Shown here: in pieces, positions 27,158 to 35,155 of the stretch
How the letters are laid out: every line of letters starts with the position of its first letter
Position numbering within the stretch: position 1 is the first letter of the stretch
Assembly: GCA_946891915.1 (NCBI GenBank)
Contig: CAMPNN010000001.1
Coordinates: 1-64,000 of the forward strand
DNA: 64,000 nucleotides
Direction: 5' to 3'
DNA from: an uncultured Bifidobacteriaceae bacterium
GTDB taxonomy: Bacteria; Actinomycetota; Actinomycetes; Actinomycetales; Bifidobacteriaceae
The notes under the pieces: generated by a model
Told to the model about the DNA's origin: nothing
The model's database searches: none
Seen by the model: only the letters and a program-made list of their open reading frames with translations
Made by a program: the position numbers and the translations under genes

Positions 27158-28822
27158 CTACTTATCTGCAGGAACTACTTGAAGTAGCGTGTCGATAGTA
27201 GCTGCAGGCGTAGCAGTTTCGTCACTTGCAGTGGCCGATGCATCAGCTGGCTTGCTGGCAGTTTCATCATTAGTAGAAGCTGGCTCTTCGGCAACAGTGT
27301 TGTAAGCGCTGGTGTCGAAGGCGTTCGCATCGTAAGCGTAATCGTAAGCGGTTGCGTCGTACGTATATGCGTTTGCGTCATAGCCGTAATCGTAGGTGTT
27401 GGTGTCGTACGTATATGCGTTTGCATCATATCCGTAATCATATGCGTTTGTGTCATACGTATAAGCGTTTGCGTCGTAGCTGTAATCGTATGCGTTCGCG
27501 TCGTACGTATAAGCGTTCGCATCGTAGCCGTAATCGTAAGCGTTCGTGTCATACGTATAGGCGTTTGCGTCATATCCGTAATCGTAAGAGTTTGCGTCAT
27601 ACGTATAAGCGTTTGTATCGAACGTATTTGCAACGTATGGAGTTAAATCATATGCGTTTGTGTTATAGCCGTAATCGTAAGCATTCGTGTCATACGTATA
27701 GGCGTTCGTGTCATACGTATAAGCATTCGCGTCGTAATTATACGTATTGTATGGAATTACATCCGTTGCTTCAGGAGTGTAATCCGCATCTGGAGCATAA
27801 GTCACGTCAACAGCGTCATTACTAACGTCTGGTGTTGCGCTAGGAGTCGTGTTATCGACTTCTGGAGTTGCAGAATCGTCAGAATTATTGGTGCTTTCGG
27901 AATTGCTGGTATCATCAGAATCTTCAGAATCGTTAGAAGAGCCAAAATCGCCATTAATGTAACCGTTAAGAAGCTTCTCGTACTCGTCAAGAGTGAAACG
28001 AGGATCATACGTTGTTGCATCCCATGTGGCAATGCTGCCGTACTTGTCGCTAATGTTTCCACTGGTGAAGCCCATAGAGCGAACGTCACCATTCATAAAG
28101 TTCAAATAATGGCCAACTTCTTTATGTGGCGGTTCGAGGCCCTTATTCTTATACTCGTCGTAAATCTTCTTTTCGTCCGTAATCCACTGTTCCATTGCAT
28201 CGGTCATGGTATCCGGAGTAGTTCCACCATTGTAGGTGCCGTCGCCATACTGGGCCCAAGCCAAGTTTTCGAAGCAGTTGTAGTAATGAGCATGGTCTTC
28301 AATGTTTGCAGAGTAGAACGAATCGTTAATAGCCCAAGCAGTTTCCTGCAGGCCAACGCCCATAGGCTCCAATCCAATGCTCTTACGGAATTCGTTAATT
28401 GCTCGCATGTACGATATTGAATTCTTTAAGCGAGTAATGGAATCAGGGTACTCATCACCCTTTCCAAGTGTCACTTTTTCGTCGTACCAGTCTGGCCTAT
28501 CCATTTTACCGAGTAATGTCTCATAAGCATTGCGAGCATCCTCGCGCTGCTCCTGAGTAAGAGAAGAATTATGCATTGCGCTCTTAAAGAAACCAGCAGC
28601 AGTGTTATTTACATCGCTTTGTAAGTTGAAATCCTTTGCGGAATTGTCTGTTTGACTAGAGGTAACTGAACTAGACTCACTTGCGTATGCGCTATTTGCT
28701 GCAAATCCAAGCATTGAAATAGACGCGCCAGCAAGAATTGTTGCTAAGCTTGCAGCAGTAATCTTTGCCGCAAAATTAGTATAAGCGGTTTTCTTCATAG
28801 ACTTCATATATTTTTTATTCAT
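27158..28822 (-). CDS. Secreted CAP-domain protein with 16-residue tyrosine-rich repeats
   Basis: The 554-aa protein has a signal peptide (basic MNKKYMKSMKK, then a hydrophobic stretch to about residue 45, with SAYA before SESSS). A CAP/SCP-like domain at about 85-290 shows NCFENLAWAQYG, AMEQWITDEKKIYDEY and EVGHYLNFMNGDV, which correspond to the CAP4, CAP3 and CAP1 regions. After a Ser/Asp/Thr linker comes a repeat array of YDANAYTYDTNAYDYG-type units (about 360-510), followed by a Thr/Ala-rich tail. No membrane anchor or sortase motif is present. It is upstream of, and paralogous to, the larger CAP protein. The CAP-fold protein family has diverse roles, so the function stays open. Confidence 0.85.
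   Translation of the reverse strand: MNKKYMKSMKKTAYTNFAAKITAASLATILAGASISMLGFAANSAYASESSSVTSSQTDNSAKDFNLQSDVNNTAAGFFKSAMHNSSLTQEQREDARNAYETLLGKMDRPDWYDEKVTLGKGDEYPDSITRLKNSISYMRAINEFRKSIGLEPMGVGLQETAWAINDSFYSANIEDHAHYYNCFENLAWAQYGDGTYNGGTTPDTMTDAMEQWITDEKKIYDEYKNKGLEPPHKEVGHYLNFMNGDVRSMGFTSGNISDKYGSIATWDATTYDPRFTLDEYEKLLNGYINGDFGSSNDSEDSDDTSNSESTNNSDDSATPEVDNTTPSATPDVSNDAVDVTYAPDADYTPEATDVIPYNTYNYDANAYTYDTNAYTYDTNAYDYGYNTNAYDLTPYVANTFDTNAYTYDANSYDYGYDANAYTYDTNAYDYGYDANAYTYDANAYDYSYDANAYTYDTNAYDYGYDANAYTYDTNTYDYGYDANAYTYDATAYDYAYDANAFDTSAYNTVAEEPASTNDETASKPADASATASDETATPAATIDTLLQVVPADK
27310..27760 (-). repeat. 48-bp tandem repeat array coding Tyr-rich units
   Basis: At least six consecutive 48-bp units are in exact register: the same GTAC/ATAC point recurs at 27359, 27407, 27455, 27503, 27551 and 27599. 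More degenerate units follow toward 27760. Each encodes 16 residues with five tyrosines. Such arrays change copy number by recombination while staying in frame. Confidence 0.9.
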
Positions 28823-28927
28823 GTCAATTCTTTCTCTGTGTAGGAAGCAATCCTTACGTTGTGCATTCTAATCACTGCATTGAACAGTTCTAAGAATTCT
28901 GAGTTTTTTTTTAACAGAAAAATGTAA

Positions 28928-30979
28928 CTATTTTTTGCGCAAAGTATACATTTGCGTATTAAGAAGCGTTGCATAATGCTTAATGACGCGAGGGCGAATA
29001 ATCTTCATAGAAGCTGTCATTAATCCGTTTTCTTGAGTAAATTCTTCCGGTAAAATAATGAACTTACGCACAGATTCAGCGCGAGAGACGCCCTCGTTTG
29101 CAAGATCAACAAACTTCTGAACTTCTGCACGCACCACAGCATTATGTGAAGCTTCTTCCATGCTCATATTCGAATCAAGACCCTTAGCCTTAAGCCAATT
29201 TCGCAAAGTCTCTTCATCCAAAGTAATCAGTGCAGAAATAAACGGACGCTTGTCGCCAAGAACCAGAGCCTGTGACACAATTTCGCAGCGTTTAATCACT
29301 TCTTCAATAGGTCCTGGAGCAACGTTCTTGCCGCCTGCAGTAATAATCAAATCCTTCTTGCGGCCGGTAATATAAAGCATACCTTCGTCGTCAATTCGCC
29401 CTAAGTCGCCAGTTGCGTACCAGCCATCTTCAGTGAATGAAGTTTCAGTTGCTTCGTCGTTTTTGTGATACTTATGGAATACGCAATTACCTTTAATTTG
29501 CACCTCGCCGTCGGCTGCAATTCGCAAAGTAAAAGCTGGGAATGCAATACCAACAGAGCCTTCGCGGAAAGGAACGCCAATAGGAGTGAATGCGCATGGT
29601 GCAGTAGTTTCAGTAAGACCGTAGCCTTCGTAAACAGGCACGCCAGCGCCGCGGAAGAATGAAAGCAGCTCAGGATCCAAAGGTGCGCCTCCGGCAACAA
29701 TCCAGCGAGCGCGGCCGCCAAGAGCTTGACGAAGCGGGCGGTAAACAAGAGGATCGTAAGCTGTGCGACGAGCTTTTGTAAGAGCCTTTGCGTCGCCGAA
29801 ATCTTGAACTTCCTTCATATACTGCTGTGCTGTAACCACTGCGCCTTGGAATGCTAATCCTTTAGCGCCATGTCCGGCCTTTTGTGAGGCTGCGTTATAA
29901 ACCTTTTCAAGCACGCGAGGGACCACAATCATAACCGTAGGTTTTGCAATCTGCAAATCAGAAATCAAAGTAGAAATACCTTGCGCAATGTAAATTCGCA
30001 AATTACTTGCCACAACAATATAGTTGATTGCACGAGCAAAAGAGTGAGCTTGAGGCAGGAACAAAAGCACGGAACCATCTTTTTCACTAAGCAAATCTGG
30101 CAAGTAAACTGGAAGGTTCAATGCTGTAGTGCAGTAGTGTTCGTGCGTCATTTCCACGCCCTTAGGTGCGGCAGTAGAACCGGAAGTGTACACAATGGAG
30201 CACAAATCAGTTTTCTTTACGGAGTCAATTCTGGCATCAAGCTCTTCGTCGCTAACTGAGTAGCCGAAAGCTTGAAGCTCAGCCAAACCGCCTGTTTCTA
30301 TGCAAATAATTCGTTCCAAGCTTGGGCATTCCTCAATAGAGCCTTCTGCTTTGTCGCGCATGTCTGTTGTGCCAACAATAAGGAATCTTGAATCAGAATT
30401 ATTAACGATATTTCGAATTTGCTCTGCGGAATCAGTGTCGTAAATAGTGGCAAGAATTCCGCCGCAAGCCATAACCGCAGCATCTGCAACATCCCACTCG
30501 TAGGATGTTTTGCACATAAGCGCAACGGAATCTCCCTTGCGCAAACCGTAGTGCATTAAGCCTTTTGCCGCATCCCTAACTTCTTTAAGGAACTGGTTGG
30601 CGGTTTTTGTGACCCACTCATCGTTTTCTTTGTAAGTATAAAGAGGGTCGTCGCCCATTCTTGCAGCACGATCAGCATACAAGTCGTAAATACTCGTGCC
30701 TTCGTCCAATGGAGCGCCGCTTTCTGTTTTTGTAGTAAGCAAGCCAGTTTCTGGGTCAATGAACGTCGTAGTTGGCATTTCTGCGCCCCACTCATCTACG
30801 CGTGGAAGACGCTTATTTTTAGAAAGTAGACTGTTTGCTGCGGCGTCTTGATCTTCCTTTACGAAATCTAGTTCGCTTGTGCGGTCATCGCTGACTGGGT
30901 GTGCGAAATTGCTACCAATGCGTAATGCTTTGCGCGCAAGATTGAATGCTTGTTGTTGGAGTGCGTTAAAGACAGACAC
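28928..30979 (-). CDS. fadD: Long-chain acyl-CoA ligase (AMP-forming)
   Basis: This 683-aa ANL-superfamily enzyme activates fatty acids to acyl-CoA through an acyl-adenylate. The P-loop-like A3 motif is IVYTSGSTAAPKGVEMTH, the A5 motif is YEGYGLTETTAP, and the hinge region is WYATGDLGRIDDEGMLYITGRKKD, all in the expected order. A roughly 60-residue N-terminal extension precedes the core. The GTG start has AAGGAG upstream. Related actinobacterial proteins supply acyl chains for lipid synthesis. It is upstream of the CAP-domain genes but 105 bases away, with no clear link. Confidence 0.93.
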   Translation of the reverse strand: MSVFNALQQQAFNLARKALRIGSNFAHPVSDDRTSELDFVKEDQDAAANSLLSKNKRLPRVDEWGAEMPTTTFIDPETGLLTTKTESGAPLDEGTSIYDLYADRAARMGDDPLYTYKENDEWVTKTANQFLKEVRDAAKGLMHYGLRKGDSVALMCKTSYEWDVADAAVMACGGILATIYDTDSAEQIRNIVNNSDSRFLIVGTTDMRDKAEGSIEECPSLERIICIETGGLAELQAFGYSVSDEELDARIDSVKKTDLCSIVYTSGSTAAPKGVEMTHEHYCTTALNLPVYLPDLLSEKDGSVLLFLPQAHSFARAINYIVVASNLRIYIAQGISTLISDLQIAKPTVMIVVPRVLEKVYNAASQKAGHGAKGLAFQGAVVTAQQYMKEVQDFGDAKALTKARRTAYDPLVYRPLRQALGGRARWIVAGGAPLDPELLSFFRGAGVPVYEGYGLTETTAPCAFTPIGVPFREGSVGIAFPAFTLRIAADGEVQIKGNCVFHKYHKNDEATETSFTEDGWYATGDLGRIDDEGMLYITGRKKDLIITAGGKNVAPGPIEEVIKRCEIVSQALVLGDKRPFISALITLDEETLRNWLKAKGLDSNMSMEEASHNAVVRAEVQKFVDLANEGVSRAESVRKFIILPEEFTQENGLMTASMKIIRPRVIKHYATLLNTQMYTLRKK

Positions 30980-31360
30980 ATTTGCTCCTTCATTATGCCA
31001 AAAGCGGCTTGTTAAAGCGCACTGGTTGTAGTGCGCCTAGTGCTGATATACATAATAATCGTTTGTGTGTTCAATAGACAACATTTTGACGGTATTGGCA
31101 ATTGCAGTGTTCTGTTTTTGTATGCGTTGCTGGAATCGATGTTGGAAGTTCTGCTGGAAGTTCTGCTGGAATGGCCGCGTTTTTTGTAAGTCTTTGTATG
31201 TCGTTACACTAGAAAAGTTGCTTTGGCGAGGGAATATGTCGGCTATTTAGTTGGCAAAGTTCCGTTATCGACTGGGCTGATGCCACTTATGGTTTTCGGC
31301 GCGTCGGTGCGCCTGAAGCTGGATTTACAAACAAACTATCCAGACCATAAGGAGACCGAT
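30980..31360. other. 380-base spacer between the acyl-CoA ligase gene and L25
   Basis: No gene is supported. The spacer has a tandem repeat TGGAAGTTCTGC (two and a half units, about 31143-31170). A possible promoter is TTTGTA (31183-31188) with TACACT (31205-31210), 16 bases apart. A GGCGC/GCGCC hairpin at about 31299-31315 lies in the L25 leader. An open frame continues upstream of the L25 start, but it does not resemble the family. Confidence 0.45.
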
Positions 31361-31981
31361 ATGGCTACAAAGATTACTCTCGAAGGTGCAGTTCGCAACG
31401 AGTTCGGCAAGGGCGTTGCTCGCCGTTTGCGTGTTGCAAACTTGATTCCAGCAAGCCTTTACGCTGGCGGTGCTGAACCAGTACACGTTACTCTTCCAAT
31501 GCGTGAAACCACTTTGGCTTTGCGTCACGCTAACGCTTTGTTCACTATTAAGTTTGGCAATGAATCTCGCATCGCCGTTGTTAAGGACGTTCAGCGCAAC
31601 CCTGTTAAGCGCATCGTTGAGCACATTGATTTCTACGAGGTTAAGGCCGGCGAGAAGATTGATGTTGAAGTTCCAGTCTTCGTTGAAGGTACTCCAAAGG
31701 GCGCTGCTGTTGCATTCGTTGACGTTCAGGAGCTCAAGGTTCGTGCAGACGTTGCTAACTTGCCAGAACGCTTGGTGGTCAACGTTGACGGTTTGACCGA
31801 CGGTACCAAGGTGTTCGCTAAGGATGTAAAGCTTCCTGAAGGAGCTGAGCTCGACATGGATGGCGAAGAGTCCGTCGTGAGCGTTACCGTTCCTGAGGAT
31901 GCTGCTGAAGCTGCCGCTCCTGCAGCTGCTGATGCTGCTGCTCCAGCCGCCGCTCCTGCTGATGCTGCTGAAGAAAAGTAA
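31361..31981 (+). CDS. rplY: 50S ribosomal protein L25/general stress protein Ctc
   Basis: The 206-aa protein is the long, two-domain form of L25 that binds 5S rRNA. The N-terminal domain begins with MATKITLEGAVRNEFGKGVA and includes RLRVANLIPASLYAGG. The C-terminal TL5/CTC domain contains VPVFVEGTPKGAA and LPERLVVNVDGLTDGT. It ends with an Ala/Pro-rich tail. The ATG is fixed by AAGGAG with good spacing and by the homology start. Codon use is strongly biased, as expected for a ribosomal protein. Confidence 0.95.
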   Translation: MATKITLEGAVRNEFGKGVARRLRVANLIPASLYAGGAEPVHVTLPMRETTLALRHANALFTIKFGNESRIAVVKDVQRNPVKRIVEHIDFYEVKAGEKIDVEVPVFVEGTPKGAAVAFVDVQELKVRADVANLPERLVVNVDGLTDGTKVFAKDVKLPEGAELDMDGEESVVSVTVPEDAAEAAAPAAADAAAPAAAPADAAEEK

Positions 31982-32054
31982 GTTCGTTAAACTTAAGTTT
32001 GCTTATCTTATAAATTAAGTTTCTTAAGATTATAAAAATATTTTAAGTATTTTT

Positions 32055-32092
32055 AAGCCGCATGAGTTCAACACTTGTGCGGCTTTTTTGTA
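32055..32092 (+). terminator. Terminator after the L25 gene
   Basis: AAGCCGCA (32055-32062) pairs with TGCGGCTT, extended by partial pairing inward, and is followed by seven Ts. Confidence 0.85.
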
Positions 32093-32261
32093 CCAAAATA
32101 AGCGCGTTTTCTTAATAAAAATTTCGCTTTCTAAGTATATTTCTTAAAATATTTCTTAAAAAATTTGGCGTGTAGGTTTTGCTAAAAGCAAGAATCGTAT
32201 TAATCTATACGTTAATTGCGGTAAAAGCAAGCATAAATAATACAGATAGAAAAGAGACATA

Positions 32262-33431
32262 ATGGCTGATTTAGAAATCGCTCCAGAGTTTTCTGATGCC
32301 TATGAATCCACAGATCATAGCGATCCTGCTCTGTTGAACAAATTGGCTGGCAACTTTGAAGTTCTGCCTAACGACAATCCAGTTTCGGATGCAAAGCGCA
32401 ACGAACTTATTGACAAGCCTGCTTTCGGTCAGATTTTCTCCGACAATATGGTTCACATGTCTTGGACCAAGGGTGAAGGCTGGTCGGATCGTCGTGTGGA
32501 GCCTTACGGCCCGTTGAAGATGGATCCAGGCGCATCTGTTTTGCATTATGCGCAGGAATGCTTCGAAGGTTTGAAGGCATACAAGCGCGCCGACGGTTCA
32601 ATTTGGCTGTTCCGCCCAGATATTAACGCTGCACGTTTCCAGAATTCTGCTAAGCGTTTGTATTTGCCAGATCTTTCTATTGACGACTTTATTGGTTCTG
32701 TTGCGGCTTTGGTTAAGCGAGATAGAGAGTGGGTGCCAAGCCGCCGCGAGTACACTCTTTACATGCGCCCGTTCATGTTTGCGTCTGAGCCGTTCCTTGG
32801 TGTGCGCGAAGCTCATGAGGTTGAGTATTGCGTGATTGCTTCTCCATCCGGCCCATACTTCAAGGGTGGTTTGAAGCCTGTGAGCATTTGGGTTGAAGAT
32901 CAGTGGTTCCGCACCGGCCCTGGTGGTACCGGTTTTGCTAAGTGCGGTGGCAATTATGCTGCTTCTTTGCTTGGTGAATACAAGGGTATTGAGCATGGTT
33001 GCGAGCAGGTGTGCTTCGTGGATGCTGCAACTAAGACTTATTTGGAAGAGCTTGGCGGCATGAACATGTTCGCACTCCACAAGGATGGTCATTTGGAAAC
33101 TCCATCTCTTACCGGTAGCATTCTTCCTGGCGTTACGCGCCGTTCTTTGATTCAGCTTGCTAAAGAGGCTGGTCATGAGGTTGTTGAAACTATGATTCCG
33201 CTTCAGGGCTTGCTTGACGACATTCGTTCTGGAGAGGTTACGGAAGTCTTCGCTTGCGGTACTGCTGCAATCATTACGCCAATTGGTCGCTTTAAGTCCG
33301 ACGACTTTGATCTTAAGGTTTCTGACGGTGGCGTTGGTGAATTGACTCAGGCTTTGCGCGACGAACTTCTTGGCATTCAGCTTGGTGATGTTGAAGACAA
33401 GCACAACTGGATGTGGAAGGTTTGCGACTAA
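32262..33431 (+). CDS. ilvE: Branched-chain amino acid aminotransferase
   Basis: This 389-aa PLP fold-type IV enzyme performs the last step of valine, leucine and isoleucine synthesis, or the first of their breakdown. The PLP lysine lies in AKCGGNYAASL. The ECFEGLKAYK, GGMNMF and LTGSILPGVTRRSLI segments are typical of the longer actinobacterial IlvE. Length is normal. It is a single-gene unit with a clear coding bias. Confidence 0.95.
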   Translation: MADLEIAPEFSDAYESTDHSDPALLNKLAGNFEVLPNDNPVSDAKRNELIDKPAFGQIFSDNMVHMSWTKGEGWSDRRVEPYGPLKMDPGASVLHYAQECFEGLKAYKRADGSIWLFRPDINAARFQNSAKRLYLPDLSIDDFIGSVAALVKRDREWVPSRREYTLYMRPFMFASEPFLGVREAHEVEYCVIASPSGPYFKGGLKPVSIWVEDQWFRTGPGGTGFAKCGGNYAASLLGEYKGIEHGCEQVCFVDAATKTYLEELGGMNMFALHKDGHLETPSLTGSILPGVTRRSLIQLAKEAGHEVVETMIPLQGLLDDIRSGEVTEVFACGTAAIITPIGRFKSDDFDLKVSDGGVGELTQALRDELLGIQLGDVEDKHNWMWKVCD

Positions 33432-33468
33432 TAAATTAATAAAGTTTGCAAACGCTTACGCAAGTTGC

Positions 33469-33504
33469 AAATAATTTAATATAAATAATTTAATATAAAT
33501 AATT
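33469..33504. repeat. Tandem 14-base AT repeat after ilvE
   Basis: AAATAATTTAATAT is repeated twice exactly (33469-33482, 33483-33496) with a third partial copy. Confidence 0.8.
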
Positions 33505-33570
33505 GCGTGTGGCGCGTCGTGCTCTATATATTTAGATTCATATAAGGTGCGGCGCGTCACTTATTTGCGT

Positions 33571-33612
33571 AATCGGTTTTTCGCAATCGGTTTTTCGCAA
33601 TCGGTTTTTCGC
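33571..33612. repeat. Three exact copies of a 14-base repeat before the TRIC-like gene
   Basis: AATCGGTTTTTCGC occurs exactly three times in tandem (33571-33584, 33585-33598, 33599-33612). It ends 34 bases before the start codon of the next gene, so copy-number change would alter the spacing of any promoter elements. Confidence 0.9.
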
Positions 33613-33646
33613 AATATTGATAATTATTTTTTTGAAGGGATATTTT

Positions 33647-34360
33647 GTGGAAGGCGCATTAGGGGATAACATCTTCTTTCTAATAGTTGAATATGTTGCT
33701 GTTGGCTGCTGCGGAATGGTTGGCGGCTTGTGGGCTATTCGTAAAAAGTACGATGTTTTTGCCATTATTACCACTTCTTGGATTACTGCTTTGGGCGGCG
33801 GAATTGTGCGTGATGTTTTACTTGGAGCGTTGCCGCCTGTTGGAATTGCAGATCGTGGATTTGTGATTGCTGGATTACTTTCCGGCATAATTGTTGCAAT
33901 CGCGCATCCTGAGATCGATAAGTGGCGCTGGTTTATGCTTACTATTGATGCGCTCGCGTTGGGATTATTCGCAGTGAACGGCACTGCAAAAGGCTTAGAT
34001 TTTCACATGTCTGGCACGACTTCAGTATTTTTAGGAATGGCAACCGCTTTGGGAGGCGGTCTTATTCGCGACATGATTTTGAATCAGGTTCCAGTTATTG
34101 TGCGAGATAAACATTGGTATGCTGTTCCGGCTGCAGTTGGTTGCGTTCTTACGGTTTTTGTAGTTAAGGCAAAACATGCTGGTTTCTTTGGCGTAACTGT
34201 TGAGATTATTCTGGACATGCTTATTGTTGCGCTGGTGGTTGCAATGCGTTTGCTGTCGGTGAAATTTGACTTGACTCTATTTGGAGCAATGAATCGCACA
34301 GAGCCGATTAAAATGCATCGCCCGAGCATTCGTCGCATTAACAATCGTAGGAAACGCTAA
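33647..34360 (+). CDS. TRIC/UPF0126-family membrane protein (YicG/YadS-like)
   Basis: The 237-aa membrane protein has two similar halves, each with three hydrophobic helices and a glycine-rich signature: ALGGGIVRDVLLG (about residue 55) and ALGGGLIRDMIL (about 140). This matches the UPF0126 domain duplicated in bacterial TRIC-type trimeric cation channels; some members have been linked to glycine uptake. The GTG at 33647 is chosen because GAAGGGA lies six bases upstream; an upstream in-frame TTG at 33617 has no such site. A basic tail (RRINNRRKR) ends it. It converges on rpsT through a shared terminator. Confidence 0.85.
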   Translation: MEGALGDNIFFLIVEYVAVGCCGMVGGLWAIRKKYDVFAIITTSWITALGGGIVRDVLLGALPPVGIADRGFVIAGLLSGIIVAIAHPEIDKWRWFMLTIDALALGLFAVNGTAKGLDFHMSGTTSVFLGMATALGGGLIRDMILNQVPVIVRDKHWYAVPAAVGCVLTVFVVKAKHAGFFGVTVEIILDMLIVALVVAMRLLSVKFDLTLFGAMNRTEPIKMHRPSIRRINNRRKR

Positions 34361-34365
34361 AAAAT

Positions 34366-34398
34366 AACCCCCAGTACCGAGTTGGCACTGGGGATTTT
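34366..34398. terminator. Bidirectional terminator between the TRIC-like gene and rpsT
   Basis: A 10-bp stem (34371-34380 with 34386-34395, one mismatch) has A-rich and T-rich flanks on its two sides and lies between the stops of two convergent genes. Confidence 0.8.
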
Positions 34399-34435
34399 CC
34401 TTACATGCTGTGTTATGCAGTTACCTGCACAAACT

Positions 34436-34696
34436 TCACAGAGCGTTAATCGCTACAGCAAGACCAGACTTGCGGTTTGCGGCCTGATTCTTGTGAATCA
34501 CGCCACGGCCTGCAGCCTTGTCGAGCTTCTGAGCTGCGACTGCGAAAGCGGCCTCAGCTGCAGCCTTATCACCAGCGGTGATGGCTTCGCGAGTAGCACG
34601 AATAGCGGTCTTCAAAGCAGACTTTACTGCTACGTTACGCTTGTGTGCTTTCTCGTTGGTGAGAACGCGCTTCTTCTGCGACTTAATGTTTGCCAC
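34436..34696 (-). CDS. rpsT: 30S ribosomal protein S20
   Basis: This 86-aa basic protein binds 16S rRNA early in 30S assembly. The N-terminus [20 protein letters not shown] and the C-terminal [20 protein letters not shown] are the S20 signatures. The codon bias is strong. As in many bacteria it is divergent from the lepA gene; here 459 bases of repeat-rich DNA separate the two. Confidence 0.97.
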   Translation of the reverse strand: MANIKSQKKRVLTNEKAHKRNVAVKSALKTAIRATREAITAGDKAAAEAAFAVAAQKLDKAAGRGVIHKNQAANRKSGLAVAINAL

Positions 34697-34837
34697 TGTT
34701 ACTCCAAACGACGTTTGCTATATAAGGACATACAAGGCGTAAGCATAGCATGCTTATTGGATAACTTTACTAGTTTCCTTGTTTGTAGTTGTTTTGCTGT
34801 TTGGTGGAACATTTGCGGGAGATAGTTTCGACTGTTT

Positions 34838-34960
34838 CTTTACGCTCGTGTAAAGTAATTGTCGTTTTTTGGCGAGATTTCGTTATTTTCTGTACAGCGC
34901 TGTAAAGAAAAAATCGTTTTTTGGTTGGATTGCGTTTTTTCCTTTACGTGGCTGTAAAGT
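34838..34960 (+). repeat. Copy 2 of the dispersed stem-loop repeat
   Basis: CTTTAC-loop-GTAAAG stems at 34838-34855 and 34942-34959, plus a GTACAGCGCTGTAAAG block at about 34901-34916, alternate with TTGTCGTTTTTTGG-type segments. The core GCGAGATTTCGTTAT (34872-34886) matches 15 of 15 bases with copy 1 in the opposite orientation. Confidence 0.65.
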
Positions 34961-34987
34961 AATTGTCGCTTTGGTGGAACATTTGCC

Positions 34988-35059
34988 GGAAAATTCCCGG
35001 CGTTTGTAGCTACGCCAGCCATTTTTTGGAACATTTGCGGGAAAATTCCCGGCGTTTGT
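34988..35059. repeat. Direct repeat of a 20-base element with GGGAAAATTCCC palindrome
   Basis: GGAAAATTCCCGGCGTTTGT occurs at 34988-35007 and 35040-35059, exactly 52 bases apart. Each is preceded by a TGGAACATTTGC motif. The second copy forms the perfect 12-base palindrome GGGAAAATTCCC. They lie about 100-170 bases upstream of lepA. Confidence 0.8.
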
Positions 35060-35155
35060 TTTCGTAGAATAGGGTAGTAGAGTTGGTAAGATTGATTACT
35101 TGCGTAGATTGCGCAATTTAATACCATCCGCGTATTTAGTAAGGAGATGCTTGCT

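Larger units (their letters stand above)
34697..35155. other. 459-base repeat-rich spacer between rpsT and lepA
   Basis: No gene is seen. It contains stem-loops of the form CTTTAC-N6-GTAAAG at 34838-34855 and 34942-34959, a copy of the dispersed repeat (34848-34919), three copies of TGGAACATTTGC (about 34805, 34975 and 35027), and two copies of GGAAAATTCCCGGCGTTTGT (34988-35007 and 35040-35059). The promoters of rpsT and lepA must lie at its two ends. Confidence 0.6.

Noticed and set aside
22640-27760. The tyrosine-coding arrays as a possible CRISPR
   Set aside because: Repeat units are continuous in frame with no unique spacers between, and no cas genes lie nearby.
28904-28912. Nine-T tract upstream of the smaller CAP-domain gene as another phase-variation site
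   Set aside because: Runs of A or T of this length are expected in AT-rich spacers, and no promoter elements are arranged around it.
32598-33404. Long open frame opposite ilvE on the minus strand (268 codons)
   Set aside because: It is the antisense shadow of a clearly coding gene with strong codon bias; the translation resembles no protein family and there is no ribosome site. The same holds for frames opposite pflB (4172-5287), lepA (36251-37021), znuA (43859-44701) and thrS (48853-49590).
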